Shown in pieces: positions 5,874-6,955 of a stretch of DNA of 6,955 nt. The notes beneath the pieces were generated by a model that was not told where the DNA came from, did not search any database, and saw only the letters and a program-made list of their open reading frames with translations. Origin of the DNA: an uncultured Rothia sp. (GTDB lineage: Bacteria > Actinomycetota > Actinomycetes > Actinomycetales > Micrococcaceae). The translations under genes were made by a program, and so were the position numbers. Position 1 is the first letter of the stretch. Each line of letters starts with the position of its first letter. The stretch is taken from NCBI GenBank assembly GCA_937935205.1, contig CALGXU010000271.1:1-6955 (forward strand), read 5' to 3'.

Positions 5874-6235
5874 GGCTTCTCCTTGCTCTGAGGCAAATCG
5901 AGCTTAGCGAAAGCGGTCTCGAGCGCCGATTCGTAGTCGCGACGCAGCTGATCCCAGCTGGCGCTCGCGGAGGCGGGAAGCGCTCGCACCGCAATGGCGT
6001 AGCCTTCCGGATGCGCGGCGCAGGTGAGCGCAGCAAGTTCACGCAACCGGCGCTTGACCAGGTTGCGTGTGACTGCGTTGCCCACCGCCTTCGACACAAT
6101 GAAACCTACCTGGGTTGTTTTTCCAGGATTTTTCGCCATAGATACAACGATGTTCCGACGTCCTGTACGGATGCCGGAACGGAAGGCGTGGGAGAATTCA
6201 GCGCTGGTGCGCATACGGTGCCGTTGAGGCAGCAC
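5870..6235 (-). CDS. rnpA: Ribonuclease P protein component
   Basis: The 121-residue basic protein subunit of RNase P, which with the RNA subunit (rnpB, not in this window) removes 5' leaders from precursor tRNAs. Signature features: the start MLPQRHRMRTSAEF typical of the family, the beta strand VGFIVSKAVGNAV (43-55) and the RNR motif TRNLVKRRLRE (56-66), which contacts RNA. Length is normal. The GTG start at 6235 is preceded by AAAGGGG (6241-6247); the alternative ATG at codon 8 would remove conserved residues. The 3' end overlaps yidD by four bases, so the two are translated together. It follows rpmH after 126 bp that contain a strong hairpin. Confidence 0.96.
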   Translation of the reverse strand: MLPQRHRMRTSAEFSHAFRSGIRTGRRNIVVSMAKNPGKTTQVGFIVSKAVGNAVTRNLVKRRLRELAALTCAAHPEGYAIAVRALPASASASWDQLRRDYESALETAFAKLDLPQSKEKP

Positions 6236-6310
6236 GTGTTCCCCTTTACGTAGTGTGGGAGATTCGGCTCGTGTGGCAAGCTGATCTCCGCATGTATTTC
6301 ACGCTTAATG

Positions 6311-6352
6311 ATAGTTCGCCCGCCGATGCGTGTGCATCGGCGGGCGAACTAT
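6311..6352 (-). terminator. Strong hairpin between rpmH and rnpA, without a U tract
   Basis: Perfect 19-bp arms at 6311-6329 and 6334-6352 enclose the loop GTGT. The stem is GC-rich (GCCCGCCGATGC core) and begins ten bases past the rpmH stop codon. On the - strand the hairpin is followed by CATTAAGCG rather than a U run. It may be a U-less partial terminator, a 3' stabiliser for rpmH RNA or an RNase processing site. All three would let L34 be made in excess over the RNase P protein. Confidence 0.6.
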
Positions 6353-6361
6353 ATGCCGTGA

Positions 6362-6499
6362 TTAGGCCGAGAGCTTTGCGCGGCCCTTACCGCGGCGGTT
6401 CGACAGAATCGCGCGGCCTGCACGGGTACGCATACGCAGACGGAAGCCGTGCTTCTTGGCGCGACGGCGGTTGTTCGGCTGGAAAGTACGCTTGCTCAT
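6362..6499 (-). CDS. rpmH: 50S ribosomal protein L34
   Basis: A 45-residue, very basic protein of the large ribosomal subunit. The protein begins MSKRTFQPNNRRRAKKHGFR and continues LRMRTRAGRAILSNRRGKGRAKLSA, a full match in pattern to bacterial L34 (RTFQPNNRRRxKxHGFRxRMxTxxGRxIL). The ATG at 6499 has AAGGAG (6507-6512) seven bases upstream, and the TAA stop is at 6362-6364. It is the first gene of the block and is normally divergent from dnaA, which is expected just beyond the right edge. Confidence 0.97.
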   Translation of the reverse strand: MSKRTFQPNNRRRAKKHGFRLRMRTRAGRAILSNRRGKGRAKLSA

Positions 6500-6520
6500 A
6501 CTTTGTCTCCTTGATTTTCG

Positions 6521-6551
6521 CGGTTCGTGCCCTCACGGGGTATCGGAACCG
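6521..6551 (-). promoter_or_regulatory. Hairpin in the rpmH leader
   Basis: The - strand RNA can pair CGGUUC with GAACCG (6546-6551 with 6521-6526) and inside it CCC with GGG around a GUGA loop of the GNRA type. It ends eight bases before the AAGGAG of rpmH. It may be a regulatory leader structure or simply a stabilising 5' hairpin. Confidence 0.4.
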
Positions 6552-6616
6552 TACGCTTCTTGGTGCACGGAGGTACCGCGACTATTCGCAGTAGGCGGTG
6601 CACACACAACAGCACA

Positions 6617-6645
6617 ACTTTAGAAGAGTGGAGGGCGTAAATCAA
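6617..6645 (-). promoter_or_regulatory. Probable rpmH promoter
   Basis: On the - strand TTGATT (6640-6645) and TAAAGT (6617-6622) are separated by exactly 17 bases, a good fit to housekeeping sigma -35 and -10 elements. Transcription would start near 6610, giving a leader of about 110 bases. Confidence 0.55.
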
Positions 6646-6757
6646 GTTCTTGACGCTTTTTTCCGCGTGATTCCGGGCTCGTTTGTGGTGTGGAGGCGGT
6701 GGTTGCGGCGGGTGTGCAGGGTGTGGAGACGCTACCGGCTCGCAGGGCGTGAGCCTA

Positions 6758-6800
6758 GGGATATTTGCGGCGGCACGATATCCACCGCGGTGCATATCCC
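6758..6800. repeat. GGATAT repeats and imperfect palindrome
   Basis: GGGATAT at 6758-6764 faces ATATCCC at 6794-6800, and a third copy (ATATCC, 6778-6783) lies between, 16 bp from the last. The stretch 6777-6798 is palindromic at 20 of 22 bases around ACCGCGGT. The layout resembles an operator for a dimeric regulator upstream of dnaA, but no known site is recognised. Confidence 0.35.
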
Positions 6801-6824
6801 CCCAAAACTTCTGTAGTCACCGAG

Positions 6825-6833
6825 TTATCCACA
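6825..6833 (+). promoter_or_regulatory. DnaA box, perfect consensus
   Basis: TTATCCACA, an exact match to the DnaA-binding consensus, in the region expected to lie just upstream of dnaA. Confidence 0.85.
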
Positions 6834-6902
6834 CCCGCGAACCCTGGGACTATTCCGCTAAATATCAGGGAAGTAGCCCTGTTTTACACCTAAATCCGCT
6901 GC

Positions 6903-6911
6903 TTATCCACT
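6903..6911 (+). promoter_or_regulatory. DnaA box, one mismatch
   Basis: TTATCCACT matches the consensus at eight of nine positions, 78 bp from the perfect box and in the same orientation. Confidence 0.65.
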
Positions 6912-6924
6912 TCTGTAATTACAA

Positions 6925-6945
6925 GTTTTCCACCGTGTGGAAAAC
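6925..6945. promoter_or_regulatory. Inverted pair of weak DnaA boxes
   Basis: GTTTTCCAC (6925-6933) and GTGGAAAAC (6937-6945) are perfect inverted arms with a 3-bp spacer. Read outward they give TTTTCCACC on the + strand and TTTTCCACA on the - strand, two and one mismatches from the DnaA consensus. Two boxes this close could bind DnaA cooperatively. Confidence 0.5.
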
Positions 6946-6948
6946 TCT

Positions 6949-6955
6949 TGTGGAT
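6949..6955 (-). promoter_or_regulatory. Probable DnaA box cut by the window edge
   Basis: The last seven bases, TGTGGAT, match the first seven of TGTGGATAA, the reverse complement of the DnaA consensus. The last two bases are beyond the window, so it is unconfirmed. Confidence 0.45.

Larger units (their letters stand above)
6500..6955. other. rpmH-dnaA intergenic region (456 bp), no gene
   Basis: No credible coding sequence. It contains the rpmH leader and promoter (6500-6645), a G-rich stretch (about 6670-6760), a palindromic GGATAT element (6758-6800) and DnaA boxes from 6825 to the end. The dnaA start and the main origin, which in many Actinobacteria lies between dnaA and dnaN, are outside the window. 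I saw no clear dnaA promoter. Confidence 0.7.

Noticed and set aside
6640..6678. Divergent promoter towards dnaA using TTGACG (6650-6655) as a -35 box
   Set aside because: No acceptable -10 hexamer is present 16-18 bases downstream; the sequence there is GC-rich.
6496..6795. 99-codon frame on the - strand upstream of rpmH
   Set aside because: It overlaps the rpmH promoter, leader and start, and its Pro/His/Arg-rich product has no recognisable domain.
1..6955. CRISPR arrays, insertion sequences, prophage or toxin-antitoxin genes
   Set aside because: No regularly spaced repeats, transposase-like proteins, target-site duplications or small two-gene modules were seen. The gene order is that of a conserved core region.

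Overview
The window is a chromosomal origin-proximal segment of a high-GC Gram-positive bacterium (Actinobacteria). The gene order trxA, parB, parA, rsmG, jag, yidC, yidD, rnpA, rpmH, followed by DnaA boxes where dnaA should start, is the standard actinobacterial arrangement beside oriC. Moderate GC, short intergenic gaps and the protein sequences suggest Micrococcaceae, possibly Rothia; the genus is an inference, not proven here.

Layout, left to right. Positions 1-92 hold the last 29 codons of a thioredoxin gene on the + strand. All complete genes then lie on the - strand, pointing away from the origin that should lie just right of the window, so they are co-directional with the leftward replication fork; trxA faces the fork. 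Segregation genes come first: parB (204-1502) and parA (1739-2581). Each appears to have its own terminator, so they do not look like a simple parAB operon. Four perfect 16-bp parS sites (TGTTTCACGTGAAACA) occur at 126-141, 1161-1176, 2717-2732 and 2760-2775. One is the centre of a bidirectional terminator, one lies inside the parB coding sequence, and two lie upstream of parA.

A 456-bp gap (2582-3037) separates parA from the second block. That block is read from right to left as rpmH, rnpA, yidD, yidC, jag, rsmG. It makes ribosomal protein L34, the RNase P protein, the YidD and YidC membrane-insertion factors, a KH-R3H RNA-binding protein and the 16S rRNA m7G methyltransferase. rnpA and yidD overlap by four bases (GTGA), jag and rsmG are one base apart, and the block ends in a strong hairpin terminator at 2964-3025. 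A 19-bp perfect hairpin sits between rpmH and rnpA and may set their different expression levels.

The last 456 bases (6500-6955) contain no gene. They hold the rpmH promoter and leader, a palindromic GGATAT-rich element, and a cluster of DnaA boxes at the right edge, consistent with the region upstream of dnaA.

I found no undescribed multi-gene system; the genes are core housekeeping genes. The most unusual features are in the DNA itself: the parS site embedded in a 46-bp perfect palindrome that also looks like a bidirectional transcription terminator, the split of parA from parB, and the long charged linker in ParB that carries a parS site in its own codons.
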